Source of the DNA: Saussurea involucrata
Lineage: Eukaryota; Streptophyta; Magnoliopsida; Asterales; Asteraceae
DNA length: 64,000 nt
Direction of reading: 5' to 3'
Assembly: GCA_033807775.1 (NCBI GenBank)
Contig: CM066312.1
Coordinates: forward strand, 31,531,696 to 31,595,695
Shown: one piece after another, positions 34,094-45,615 of the stretch
Numbering within the stretch: position 1 is the first letter of the stretch
Layout of the letters: every line of letters starts with the position of its first letter
The notes under the pieces: generated by a model
Database searches by the model: none
What the model was told of the DNA's origin: nothing
Seen by the model: only the letters and a program-made list of their open reading frames with translations
Position numbers and translations under genes: made by a program

Positions 34094-34107
34094 TGGCTCT
34101 GATACCA
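34094..34107 (-). other. Primer-binding site of G2
   Basis: Identical to that of G1: TGGTATCAGAGCCA on the minus strand, next to LTR 3. Confidence 0.9.
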
Positions 34108-34109
34108 TC

Positions 34110-35762
34110 TGTAACGACCCGGATTCCCAAACATACATCAAATAACATATATTGCATAACAGCGTTTCATTACAAAAGATAGATCATATAACATTTACGG
34201 TCCCTTAGTCTTTACAACCATAATAAGTATTTCATTACAAACTTTTTGCTACTAAATAACAAAGTTATAACTACAAACACGTCATGGTCATCAAAAACAT
34301 AAGTCTTCCAAAAGCTAGTGACGGATTATCCTTCTTACTTGATCCACGACCTGGAATACATATTTTTAAAACAAAATGAGGGTTAGACCTAGTGGTCTAA
34401 GTGAGAAAATCCCTGTCAGTTTAAAATCATTTAAATAGACACCACATATATAACATACTTTGAATACCAATTAAGACTCGTATGCATTGTGTACTTCCAT
34501 GTCTCATTTCCCTTGGCCATATTAATTGGTTGCGAGCCAACTAATCTGTTTACTCCGCTGCACTAATATACAGCCAACTCCGCTGTCCCTCCGTACAGCC
34601 AACTCCACCGGTCCTAAGCCCGGCCAACGTGTACTCGTGTAGTGTAATGCTCGTATAAACATAATATACACCTCAATATATTATACTTCATACATATGCA
34701 CATTATTACACTATTTATCACATTCTCAATCCACATATATGTATTCCAGTTTGAAAACATTTTAAAGTAAAACTCACCTGTTTGCTTATTAAAACGCTTC
34801 CAAGCTTTTCTCAAAACGATTCAGTTTTCACCCCAAATTCACAGAATCTGAAACAATTAGATACAAATGTCTCTTTACCAAATGGAACACATAAGACTTA
34901 CTAGGGCTAAGAACTCTAGATAAATCTATCTAACTCTTATCCTCAAATGTTTCCCCCAAACCCAAACTTAAGTCAAGTCCACAGTATTTCCAGTCCTCAT
35001 CCATATCTTATCCAAGAGTCGACAAAACACAAGGTACTGGATACTCAAAAGTATCTGAAATCTCAAAAGTGACCAAACAGCTAGAGTTTCCGAATACTAC
35101 AAAACTATCCGGACACTACAACTTTCCGGACAGCACATACAATCCGGACAACACGACTTTCCGGACAACATCAACAATCCGGACGACATCCGGAAACCAA
35201 AGTAATCCGGACACCATCCGGTATCTAATTTCATCCGGAAACCATAGAAAAGAGAACTTACCAGACACTTCATCTATCGGACACCAGCAAGGAGGAACTA
35301 CCGGACACATTCAAATTGTGTCCGGAAACCTTTGTCGGTTTACCCAATTTTGACCCAGAATCGACAGAAATTAATACTAGACATGAAATCGATTATTCTA
35401 CTCCGATAGAAACCTTATACTAACAATTACAAACATAAAACGTAAAGGAACACACCTTAAATATCACTTCCAAGTAAACCAATTAAAGCCCTAGCCAAAA
35501 GACCCTTTCTTCTTCTTTTTCTCTTCTAAAAAAAACACACACACACACACTAAACTGATACTTTCTGTTTTAAAATATCTGGAATCAAAAAGGATATTTA
35601 TATCCTAGACCCAATTTGCAATTAAGGATTGAACTGTACAAGAATGGCCAAAACACCCCTAAACTTATAAATTACCCAAACTTACCCTAAACATCAAATT
35701 TTAAAGTTAACTAATTTTAACGGAAAGAGAATTTAACTAACGAACTTACTCGGGGTATTACA
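34110..35762 (-). mobile_element. G LTR 3 (5' LTR of G2, 1653 bp)
   Basis: It runs from tgtaacgaccc to ggggtattaca and is followed by gaaca, matching the five bases before LTR 1. Its TCCGGA cluster (35105-35340) lacks one block present in LTRs 1 and 2. Confidence 0.9.
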
Positions 35763-36575
35763 GAACAAGTGTAGGCGCGTACCTTTGCAGTAATTGGCTC
35801 AATCTGAGACAGATTGAGGACTAGCAGTGAGATAACTGTTGGTTCCATATGCTCAAGAATGATTATAAAATAATATTACCGGTAATATATGATCCTATAG
35901 GGTCACACCATATAACAAGTAGACACCAAAATTGATATTTATAATAATTTGATTCTTGATAAATATTAATTATTTCTTGAAAATATAAATGAATATGATC
36001 CATAATATTATAGATGTAAATAATAAATTTTAGTACATATGATGGACTCATATGAAACTAAAATAGAAAGGAGGGATTTAAAGGAGAAAATTTAAAATAG
36101 TTAAAATGTGATTTTAACCATTTTAAACTAGAAGGGTTAATACTATAAAATTGCATGGCCTTCTTTTATTTCATTGGCCATGTTGGGTGGCAATATGCAC
36201 ACCATTGGACCCTTTTGTGGTCCAATAGAAAATGAAGAGCTTGTCTTGTGTTTTGACAAAAAGAGAGAAGACTTGGATTTTGAAATAGACTTGCAAAATG
36301 ACTCTCCTCTCTCCCTCTCTTAACTTTGGCCGAAAACCACCATTTTTGGTGGGTTTTTGCTTCTTCTCATTTCAAGTCTATTGTAGAGTTGAACTAGAAG
36401 CTCTCTTTTGCATCTTTCTTCAAGAAGGTACTAGCATACATTTGGTGTTGGAGCTTGTTGGTGGACTACTCTAGAGGAGCTCTTGCTTGAGTTCTTGCCA
36501 TCTCCATCTTCTCCAACTAGAAGACTTTGCAAAGGACTTCAAAGGTTGTATTTTCTAAAAACCCCCTATGGTTGT
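35763..36575. other. Remnant of module B leader plus unassigned AT-rich sequence
   Basis: The first roughly 100 bp continue the module B leader interrupted by the G array. From about 35870 the sequence changes (tgatcctatagggtcaca, then AT-rich, then ccattggacccttttgtggt and a TC-rich stretch at 36300-36540). It has the feel of a retrotransposon LTR or leader, but I find no termini, primer site or ORF that proves it. The pol gene expected upstream of module B is absent. Confidence 0.4.
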
Positions 36576-37368
36576 TGTTAGCTCCAATCTTTCTGTTTAT
36601 AGAAGTATTGAAAAATAGACTAAGTATAGAAGTATTCGACAGAGGCTCTGCCGAGTCATCGAGAAGACCAAAGCATAGAAGTCTTCGACAGAGGCTCTGC
36701 CGAGTCACCGAGAAGACCAAAGCATAGAAGTCTTCGACAGAGGCTCTACCGAGTAACCGAGAAGACCGATGTAAATAATTGCAAGAAGACACTTCAATGC
36801 GGGCAAGGCCACAGAGCCTCTGTCACACTTGACAGAGCCTCTGTGGTATAAAAGACTAGAGCTCTATACTAAGGACAATCGTGCTTCTCACGATTTCTGC
36901 TGTACGAAGATCCTGAAGATCATTCGTACAAGGCGTGACCTGACAACTCCACGTGTCAAACTCTGATGGGTCCTAGCCTTAGTAGAAGCCGGCGCATTTA
37001 ATTAACATTGTACCTGCAACAGTACCTGAATAGTGTCTTTGTACCTTCAGTCCTTGTTGTCCAGAACTTGTCCCCTTTAGAAGTAGTATAAATAGAAGAC
37101 TCATGTTGAGTTCTTCTATCAAGCTTTGCACGATACACACACTATTAGAGCAGATTTCTTGTATAACTTTCGGTGTTCTTGGTGCTTTATTTATATCAAT
37201 ATACAGTGGGTTATGGAGCTAATCATCTAAGTTATTTCCACTTTATATATTTGATATTGTGTGTCTTCTACCTTATTATATCTTTTAGTTCGTTAAAAGG
37301 CTTCCGCATTATATCTTGTTTGAACTATTAGATAGAATCATCATTGTTAAGCAAAACAGGAACCAACA
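36576..37368 (+). mobile_element. 5' LTR of the copia/Sirevirus-like element C (793 bp)
   Basis: It starts TGTTAGCTCC and ends ...ggaaccaaca two bases before the primer-binding site; both ends and several internal blocks match the C' LTR at 11661-12388. A TATA-like tataaata at 37087-37094 would be the promoter. It carries five CAGAG(G/C)CTCT motifs between 36640 and 36842. Confidence 0.85.
36625..36771. repeat. 49-bp tandem repeat, three copies, in the C LTR
   Basis: Copies at 36625, 36674 and 36723, each with atagaagt-ttcgacagag followed by gctctgccgag and gagaagacc. They lie upstream of the TATA-like box, so they could act as an enhancer-like U3 repeat; that role is inference. Confidence 0.9.
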
Positions 37369-37370
37369 AT

Positions 37371-37384
37371 TGGTGTCAGAGCGG
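37371..37384 (+). other. Primer-binding site of element C
   Basis: TGGTGTCAGAGCGG, a variant of the initiator Met tRNA complement used by most plant copia elements. Confidence 0.85.
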
Positions 37385-37670
37385 TTCTTGATTTTCTATA
37401 TCAAGAGATCCTCACTTACAATGATTTTTGGTAGAAACTTGGAGTTTTAACCTATTTTTCATATCCTTCAAAATAGCATCTATTTTTCTGCCATTCTCGA
37501 CCTGTTTCGACTTTGGTAAACTTACAGAATCTGTTTCTTCGGTTAAATCTCCATTTTAGTGCATTGTTCAAAGGTCTTAAAGCTTATAAAAACCATTAGA
37601 AACATCCACTTCATTCTCTGAAGGTTTACTGTTCATACCCTATTTTCTTGATTTCTCAAACCCTTTCAAA

Positions 37671-40253
37671 ATGACAAACACAAACAACTTCTTCACGGCT
37701 GGTCCTTTAACCAAGCCACCCACACTACTCAGAGATGAGTACCCTCAATGGAAGATACGAATGATTCACTTCTTCGAGGGTACTGACAAAGAACTCATCT
37801 ACTATATCAACAATCCTCCTTTCGTACCAATTATCACAGTACCCCGTGTACCTGGCACAGACGACACTCCAGAAATCCCTGCTCACGATAAACCAAAGAC
37901 CAAGGACAAGTGGTCAGATCCTGATTGGGCAAAATATGAAGTTGCTCAGAAGACTAAGAGACTTCTGATCATGGCCATACCCAATGACCTTTTCCAATCC
38001 CTAGATGCGTGTGAATCTGCATACGATCTGTGGAAGGAACTGGAAAAACAACTGGAGGGTGGGGCCAAAACTCAGAAGAACCGCAGAGCCCAATGCATCA
38101 ACGAGTACTACACATTCAAAGCTCTGCCGACAGAATCTCTACAGTCAACATATGATCGGTTCAACTCTCTAATCAACAAATGCAAGAAGTTCGGAATCCA
38201 CATAACTTCTGAGGAGAACAATGTCATGTTCCTAAAGAGTCTCAATGAAGAATGGCTCCAGTTGTCTATGTCTATGCAAACAAATCAGGACTTAGACTTC
38301 TGGACTCTGTCAGATCTCTATGGAACGTTGGCAGCCCAAGAGCCTCAGATTACACAAGCAAAAGCTCAAATCAGTGCACCTCTTGCGCTGGTTAGTAAGG
38401 CTACAGAAGCAAAAGAGAAGTCGAAAAAGGAGAAGGCTGTGGAAGAAAAGAAGGAGAAGAAGTAGAAAATCTTGATCGTTGATAGTGAAGAGGAAGATGG
38501 GGTGGAAGAAGAAGAGGCAACTATGGCCTCGATAGCTAAATCGTTAGCTCTTTTGACAAGGGAATTCAGCAGAGGATATCAGAAGAAGTCTGGTAATGAA
38601 CGCTACAGAAGAGATGATCGGGGAAGAGAATGATCAAATGACAAGAACGACAGAGGTGTCAACCAACAGAGGTCGAATGACATGAATGACAGAGGTGGTG
38701 ACCGACAGAGGTCAGACAACAAAGCTGGCAACGCTCCACAGAACCAAGGATGTTACAATTGTGGCAAGCCAGGCCACTATGCCAATGAATGCAGAAGCAA
38801 ATCAAACCGCCCTCAGAGGGATTCTGCTTTCTACAAAAAGAAAGCAGAATATTATGCTCAGAAGTCACTCATGGTGAATCAAGAAAACTGGCAGTCAGAT
38901 ACATCCTCTGACGAAGGAGAAAAGAAGAACGCCCTGTTCTGTGGCATGGCAGAGGTCAGCTCCGACTCCGATAGTGAGGTATCCACTTCTGACTCTTACA
39001 CTAATCAAGTAGAAGCTGATTTGCTTAAACTAAACATTGAACACACATAACTTAAAAAGACTTGCGAAAGTGTTCAGAAGAAGCTTACCTTCTTTGAGAG
39101 AGAAGCTAGACTTCTCACTCAAGAAAATGCTACAATCTTTCAAGAAAAGGAAGAAATTGAAACAAACTGGAACAAACACCTAAATCTCTTGAGAGAAAAG
39201 ATTTCTGAACTTAACTCAACCTTAAAAGCAAAATCTAAAGAACTTATGGACGTTGAGTGCGACAGAATGAATATCCTAGCTCTTAAACATTATTTTCAAA
39301 AGGAAAGAGAAGTCATCTGTCAAGATTTACTCAGAAGAGATCTTTTAATCAAGAAATATCAAGATGCACAGAAGGTGTATGAGAAAATTAATACACAAGT
39401 AGGAAGACGGGGAATTGGCTTCTGTGATATAGATCCATACACTGGAAACAAAAGAAACAAGTCTCTGTCCTCTCTATTTCATATTGGAAATACAAGAAAA
39501 CCTGGATTTCCAAACTTACTTTCTGTAAGCAAAAGGCGAAAAGTCTCTAGGGAACCTCACCATAGGAAACCTCTGAAGATGATAAATGTGTGGTTTGAAA
39601 ACACAGATTTGTCACCTTCAATCTCTGTCAAAAGAGAATCCAAACCTAAGAAATATCTGAAAACTCAAGATCAGATAGGTATCTTCAAGTTTGGTAACCC
39701 CGAGACTCAAACACAGGTTGCCTTTGTCTGCATGACAAACTCTGAAAAGAAATCATCGGCAGAGGCACCTGAGTTCAAGCCTAACATTTCAGAAGAAAAA
39801 CTTAAAGATATCTCTGAAAAGGAGTTGATGGAAATCGGGAAAAATAACTTTTACGAAAATCTCTGTACACTCTCTATCAATCAAAATCTCTCTGATGAAA
39901 CCTTAATAGATACTTCTGTTGACTTGGAAAATAATCTCACTAAAAAGGATGAAAGCAAGTATGGCACATGCTCTGAAAATCTAGCCTCTGTCGAAAGAGA
40001 ACTAAGTGACTCAACCTCTGTATATGAGGACGATTCATACTCTAACGAATCTGAGACTGACTCTAAGTCAGAGATAGTACCTTGTGACTCAAAGGACTTT
40101 AAACTACCCTCTGGAGTTCTTAACAGACCTATTCCTCCCAAGGAGAAAATCACAAGAGTTCCTATCTGTCCAGATTTTTTGGACATGTGTATACAAGTCA
40201 AAACATCTCTTGAGCTTGAGAAAATCAAACAACAAAAGAAAACGTCCTCTTAA
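37671..40253 (+). pseudogene. Element C gag (capsid, zinc knuckle, long coiled coil)
   Basis: It starts at the ATG at 37671 (MTNTNNFF). The first 265 residues hold the copia-type gag region (PQWKIRMIHFFEG, LWKELEKQLEGG, TYDRFNSLINKCK), ending in a Lys/Glu-rich tail and a TAG at 38463. The same frame resumes with the CCHC knuckle CYNCGKPGHYANEC (38751-38792) and, after more stops, a 354-residue stretch (39189-40253) rich in Glu/Lys heptads and then Ser/Asp/Glu. The very long gag with a coiled coil after the knuckle fits Sirevirus-type elements. Gag would form the particle that packages element RNA. At least three in-frame stops make it defective. Confidence 0.8.
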
Positions 40254-40489
40254 AATTCAACAAGTTCAAAGACTTCAAAACCCTTAAGGCTTATTAAAGA
40301 AAAACTAACATGGCAACAGAAGGGTAAATGGGCTGAAAATAACAAATCTTTTTCTTCTGTGACAGTGAAACCTGCAGAAGTTCACCACAGAAGGCTGCTC
40401 TCAACAAAGGATTTTGCAAACAGCAATCTAGCCTACATAGGTCTTCTTGTAATAGGAAGTCAAATGTTAGGATAGAATGTAATGCCTCT

Positions 40490-40765
40490 GTGCCCCCATT
40501 TAATGTTTTCAATGAAAAGTTCAAGCAAATCTCTTCGCACATTCATTATTGTCATTGTATTGATCTCATGTATCGATTAAATCAACACTTCTCAAGTCCA
40601 CACTGTTTCCTCTCTACACCCAAAAAGAACACTAAATTCAAGGGTAAGAAGAAACAAAATGGTTCTTCAAAAGAAGCTAAAACCAAACCCAAGAATGCTA
40701 AGGCAAACTTGAAGACCCCTAACAAAGCTGGACCCATTTGGATATGGGTACCTAAAACTCTCTGA
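40490..40765 (+). pseudogene. Basic linker before the protease of element C
   Basis: An 80-90 residue Lys-rich piece (KKNTKFKGKKKQN) ending GPIWIWVPKTL, the type of sequence that leads into copia protease. It is in a third frame relative to gag and protease, so a frameshift lies on each side. Confidence 0.6.
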
Positions 40766-40785
40766 TTGTCTTGCAGAAGCAGTAT

Positions 40786-42303
40786 GTGCCAATCTGGTAT
40801 CTTGACTCCGGATGCTCGCGGCACATGATTGGCGATAGAGGTCTACTATCCTCCTACAAAGATAAACTCGATGTAGGATCTGTGACCTTTGGTGACAACA
40901 AAAAGGGGTATATAAAAGGCCACTGAGTCATCAAAAAGGAAAATATAACCGTATGCAAAGTTGCATATGTGGATGGCCTTAAGCACAATCTTCTCAGTGT
41001 TAGCCAACTCTGCTATACAGGTTTCGACGTAATGTTCAAAAGAACCTTCTGCTCTCTACAAGGTGAGGACACAGGAGTCGAACTTCTGCGAGCCGAACGA
41101 AGAGGCGATCTTTACCTCATGAACTTCTATGCCAAGAACAAGGAAGACAAGCTCTGCCTTGTTGCTTGTAAAAGCGAAGAAGCCTGGTTATGGCATAACA
41201 GGTTCTGCCACCTAAACTTTCATACTCTAGATAAGCTTGTTAAACTTGATCTAGTCAAAGGTCTGCCAAATGTTAAATTTAATAAAGATCATTTGTGTTC
41301 TGCTTGCGAAATGGGAAAACTCAAAAGAGCTTCCCATAAAGGCAAGACTGATGTATCTTGCCCTAGGCCTCTGTACATGCTTCATGTTGACCTCTGCGGT
41401 CCAATCGCTACACAGAGCCTAGGTGGCAAGAAATATATACTTGTTTTGATTGATGAATATTCAAGATTTGCATGGGTTGAATTTATCATAAAGAAATCAG
41501 ATGTTCCAAACATTCTGATAAATTTAATGAAAAGAATCCAAGTTCTGTATGAGTGCAGGATTCAGAAACTAAGAAGCGACAATGGCACAGAATTCAAAAA
41601 CTCTGTCATTGAAGCCTATCTTACAGAAGAAGGTATATTACAGAACTTCTCTGCTGCACGCACCCCACAATAGAATGGCGTGGTTGAACGAAAGAACTGC
41701 ACGCTTGTGGAGGCTGCAATAACCATGCTGACAGCATCGGGATTACCAATGTCCTTTTGGGCAGAAGCAGTATCAACCGCTTGTTACACCCAAAATTGAT
41801 CAACCATAGTAAAGAGGCACATCAAGACACCGTATCATTTGATCAACAAAAGGCGACCAAACATAAAGTTCTTTCATGTATTTGGATGCAAGTGCTTTGT
41901 CTTAAATGATAGAGAAACAAGAGGAAAGTTTGAGGTGAAAGCAGATGAAGGCAAGTTCATTGGGTACTCTGCCACATCTAAGGCCTACAGAGTTTATCTT
42001 CTGCGATCACGAACCATTGTAGAAAGCATCAATGTGTCTTTTGACGATTCCTTTCAAAAGACTTCTGAACAAATCAGTTCAGAACTCGGTCTAAAGAAGG
42101 AATCCTCTGGCATCTCAAAGACAAGAGAAGAAGACTTAAATCTTCTATTTGAAGAGATGTTCCATGATGATATTGACCCCTCTGCTGGAGCCGCCAGAGC
42201 CTCTGGAGAAACAACTTCTGCAAACCAGACTGAGTCAGGTATATCTCTAACTGGTCCATTAAATACTTCATCCTCTTCTGTGAATCATACAGATGCACAT
42301 GCT
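40786..42303 (+). pseudogene. Element C protease and integrase
   Basis: Copia order, protease before integrase before RT. The protease has WYLDSGCSRHMIG (40795-40833) with the catalytic D-S-G. After a TGA (40924-40926) come the GAG-pre-integrase HHCC domain (LWHNRFCHL, LCSACEMGK) and the integrase core: D at 41389, D at 41578, E at 41686, a D-x35-E spacing. A TAG at 41671-41673 and another stop near 41800 break it. From 41839 the integrase tail (HVFGCKCFVLN, KFIGYS-TSKAYRVY) is open again, followed by a Ser/Thr/Glu linker. Breaks make it non-functional. Confidence 0.85.
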
Positions 42304-42312
42304 GAGGGGGAG
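42304..42312 (+). promoter_or_regulatory. Polypurine-tract-like site in the integrase-RT linker
   Basis: GAGGGGGAG again, read as Glu-Gly-Glu after Ala. It lies near the middle of the element, where central polypurine tracts occur in some retroelements; function not shown. Confidence 0.35.
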
Positions 42313-44235
42313 CGAACAGAAGCTAAAGATAATACAACCAAGGACTCAACCACAGAGGCTCCTGAAATACCTACTCCAGCGACTACAGAGGAATCAATAC
42401 TAGAGGAAAACGAAGACTCTGTCTCCACTTCCTCAGAGGATCAAATTCCAACTTCAATCCCTATAGTCCCACAAGCTGAAATACCTAGCACAAGCACAGA
42501 AGTGCCATCTACAACAGAGGTTGCACCAGAACCACAGTGTTCAACTACAGAGGTTGATCTTCATGACTCAAATGACCATCTGCCAAGAACAACACAATGG
42601 ACGAAAAGTCATCCTCCAAGCCTTATAATCGGCGACCCTTCTGAAAAGGTCAAGACAAGATCAGCCACTGCTAATTTTTGTTTCTTTACAAGATTCATCA
42701 GTGTGATCGAGCCAAAAAGGATCTCTGAAGTCCTAGATGATCCAAACTGGGTAGATGCTATGCAAGAAGAGCTTCTACAGTTTGAGAGAAACAAGGTATG
42801 TACCCTAGTACCTCTGCCACGAGGAAAACAAGCAATAGGGACAAAATGGGTCTTCAGAAACAAGAAGGACGAGGATGGGGTGGTCATTTGAAACAAAGCA
42901 AGATTGGTGGCCAAGGGATATCACCAAGAAGAAGGCATTGATTACGATGAAACTTTTTCCCCTGTAGCACGGCTCGAAGCAATAAGAATCTTCTTAGCCT
43001 TCGCAGCCCACAGAGGTTTCAAAGTTTTTCAAATGGATGTAAAATCTGCTTTTCTGAATGGTGAAATCCAAGAAGAAGTATATGTCCAGCAGCCACCAGG
43101 GTTTGAAAGTTCCAAGTACCCAAAATATGTGTACTTCCTCGACAAAGCTCTGTATGGACTGAAACAAGCTCCAAGAGCATGGTACGAAAGACTTTCAACC
43201 TTTCTTCTCAATAATGAATTCGGCAGAGGCACGACAGATACTACTTTGTTTTACAAACGAAAAAGTGATGAGACTCTGCTTGTACAGATTTATGTGGATG
43301 ACATTATTTTTGGGTCTACAAATGCACAACAATGCAAAGATTTTGAAAAACTCATGCAGAGTGAGTTTGAAATGAGTATGATGGGAGAATTAAATTTCTT
43401 CCTAGGACTCCAAGTAAAACAATCATCAGAGGGAATTGTTATAAATCAGGCTAAATATGTCTCTGACATACTTTCAAAATTCAGTCTCTCTGATGCCTCT
43501 GTAATGAAGACCCCAATGGCCACTGGAAATAAATTATTCTCAGATCCAAATGGCACATCTGTAGAGTGCAACCTCTACAGAGGTATGATTGGGTCTCTGT
43601 TATACTTACCCGCAAGTAGGCCTTATATAATGTATGCCACATGCCTCTATGAAAGATATCAAGCTAACCCAAAGGAATCCCACTATATTGTTGTAAAGAG
43701 GATCTTCAGATACCTTAAAGGGACCAAAAATCTTGGGCTCTGGTATCCGAAGAACTCTGGCTTTGGTCTTAAGGCATACACAGATTCAGATTACGGAGGA
43801 TGCAAGCTTGATCGAAAAAGCACCTCTGGGAGCTGTCAATTCCTGGGAGGCAAACTAGTCAGCTGGACTTCGAAGAAGCAAAACTGTGTGTCCACATCTA
43901 CAGCAGAAGCTGAATATGTTGCTGCTGCTAGCTGTTGCTCCCAAGTTCTGTGGATGAAAACTCAGCTAAAGGACTATGGCCACAACATATACCAAATACC
44001 CATCTTCTGTGATTCAAAAAGTGCCATAGCCATCTCTGCCAATCCTGTTCAGCACTCAAAAACAAAGCATATCGATATCCGATACCACTTTCTGAAGCAT
44101 CATGTTGAACATGGCACAATAGAAATGACCTTTGTGACCACTGAATACCAGCTAGCAGACTTATTCACCAAGGCACTTGATGAGAAAAGATTCCTTTTCT
44201 TGGTGGGTAAGTTGGGAATGATTAACATGAGTTGA
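42313..44235 (+). pseudogene. Element C reverse transcriptase and RNase H
   Basis: After a Ser/Thr/Pro/Glu-rich linker comes the copia RT: GTKWVFRNKKDEDG, then a TGA (42892-42894), ARLVAKGYHQEEGIDY, FSPVARLEAIR, MDVKSAFLNG, LYGLKQAPRAWY, and YVDD at 43291-43302. RNase H follows (YTDSDYGGC, KSTSG, STAEAEYVA, CDSKSAIAI) and ends with LADLFTKAL and a normal stop at 44235. Apart from the TGA, where this family normally has an Arg, the 443-residue stretch is intact. It makes DNA from element RNA inside particles. Confidence 0.85.
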
Positions 44236-45615
44236 ATCCTCTGTAAGTAAGATCTGATCTTCTCGTAAATATGTATATATTTAAAATTCTTTTGTATGTA
44301 AATTCTTAATCATTAAAAGTTCTGTAACCAACAGAGCTTCTGTGGAATTGCTCAGAGCCTCTGACAATCTCCACATAACCTCTGATGAGATTGACCTATG
44401 TCCTGTGCACTACTTATCTCATTTGATCCAAGCATAGGTCAAGTGGGAGCAGAAGGAGACCTTGAACTAATCTACAGAGGTTGATCATTCAAGGGGGAGC
44501 CAAAGAAGAGATGTCATCAATCAAAATCACAAAAGATAAGTATCTCGTACAAATCCTTTTTGAAAACAATTTTCTAGGACACCAATTTCCAAATACGTCC
44601 TAGAAACACTGTTTAAGACTTTCCAAACAAGAAATGATCAAAAAGATTTTCGAGCCTTCCGTTATGAGAAAATTAAGATCATAGAGCCTCTGCTGAGCTC
44701 AACAGAGCCTCTGTAAGCCGGATCCTCTAGAACTGCAAATTTCATACGGAAACTCTGTCGATCAACCTTAAATGTCTTCTTTAAGGATTTCTACGTACAA
44801 ACGCACACACAAGGATACTGGAAGAAAGTCTTTTGGTCGAAGAGTTCACTCCACCAAAGAGTCTCTGTCGCCCAACCTAGACAATCAAAGAAAGTATGTC
44901 TCGCACAAAATCTTTTCCAAAACAGTTTTCTAGGACACAAATTTCCAAATATGTTCTAAAAACAGTGTTTAAAACAATTAAAACTTTGGATGATCAAAAA
45001 CTTTTATGAATCTTTAGTTATTAGAAATTTTCACTCATAGAGCCTCTGCTGGCTTTGACAGAGCCCTAAAGCCTCTGTGGATGAAAATTTTGTGCTAAAG
45101 ACTATCGATCCTCTCCAATGAATTTTCAAACATTTTTGGTAAAGGTGCAAGCATAGAGGAGATATTAAAGGTAGGTTTCAGAATCACAGAGCTCACTCCA
45201 CTACAGAGCCTCTGTTCATTCGGACTTTACTCTTTATGGAAATTCTGTAGAAGGGAGTTATTTACCGCGAGTAACAGACCCCATACAGAAGAAATACCCA
45301 CGCACCAAGCATTAATGGGCCGCGCACGACGTCTAATCGTGCTCTGACACATTTGACGTGGCAGATTTTCATTGGACGTGCGTGCCACACGTTTCTTCTG
45401 AAACTTGTGCCGCGCTGTAAAACTCAAGTGCGGACCCCAATGTTTATTGAATTCACTTTTACCACAGAATTCTATCCGTTTCTACCCTCACTATAAAACC
45501 CCGTTCCCATTCTCTCTTAAACCTTTTACGAACTTACTCTCTTCATCTTCTCCGGCGAACCTTGCAATAACCTGCAACTTATATTTTCTACTCTCTTTCT
45601 TGAAGATAATCTCCA
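44236..45615 (+). other. Spacer between pol and the extra ORF of element C
   Basis: 1.38 kb without a gene. It holds a polypurine-like aagggggagc (44491-44500), a diverged internal duplication (gtctcgcacaaa and gttttctaggaca blocks near 44545 and 44895), and eight or so CAGAGCCTCTG-type motifs (for example 44687-44712, 45041-45080, 45203). A TC-rich, TATA-like stretch (ctataaaacccc at 45490) sits just before module C and might be a second promoter or a subgenomic RNA start; this is speculative. Confidence 0.55.

Larger units (their letters stand above)
21175..35762 (-). mobile_element. G-family chromovirus array: LTR-internal-LTR-internal-LTR
   Basis: Three LTRs (21175-22859, 27673-29299, 34110-35762) enclose two internal regions with the same gene order. 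The five bases before the first LTR and after the third are both gaaca, a perfect target-site duplication for the array as a whole, and joining the flanks restores the module B leader. One original insertion followed by unequal crossing-over between LTRs is the simplest origin. Confidence 0.85.

Noticed and set aside
35105..35340. Regularly spaced TCCGGA repeats resembling a CRISPR-like array
   Set aside because: Repeats are only 6-9 bp, spacing is irregular, the setting is a plant LTR, and no cas-like gene is near.
39881..40228. Minus-strand ORF opposite the gag coiled-coil region
   Set aside because: Antisense shadow of a Ser/Asp/Glu-rich coding stretch; no independent support.
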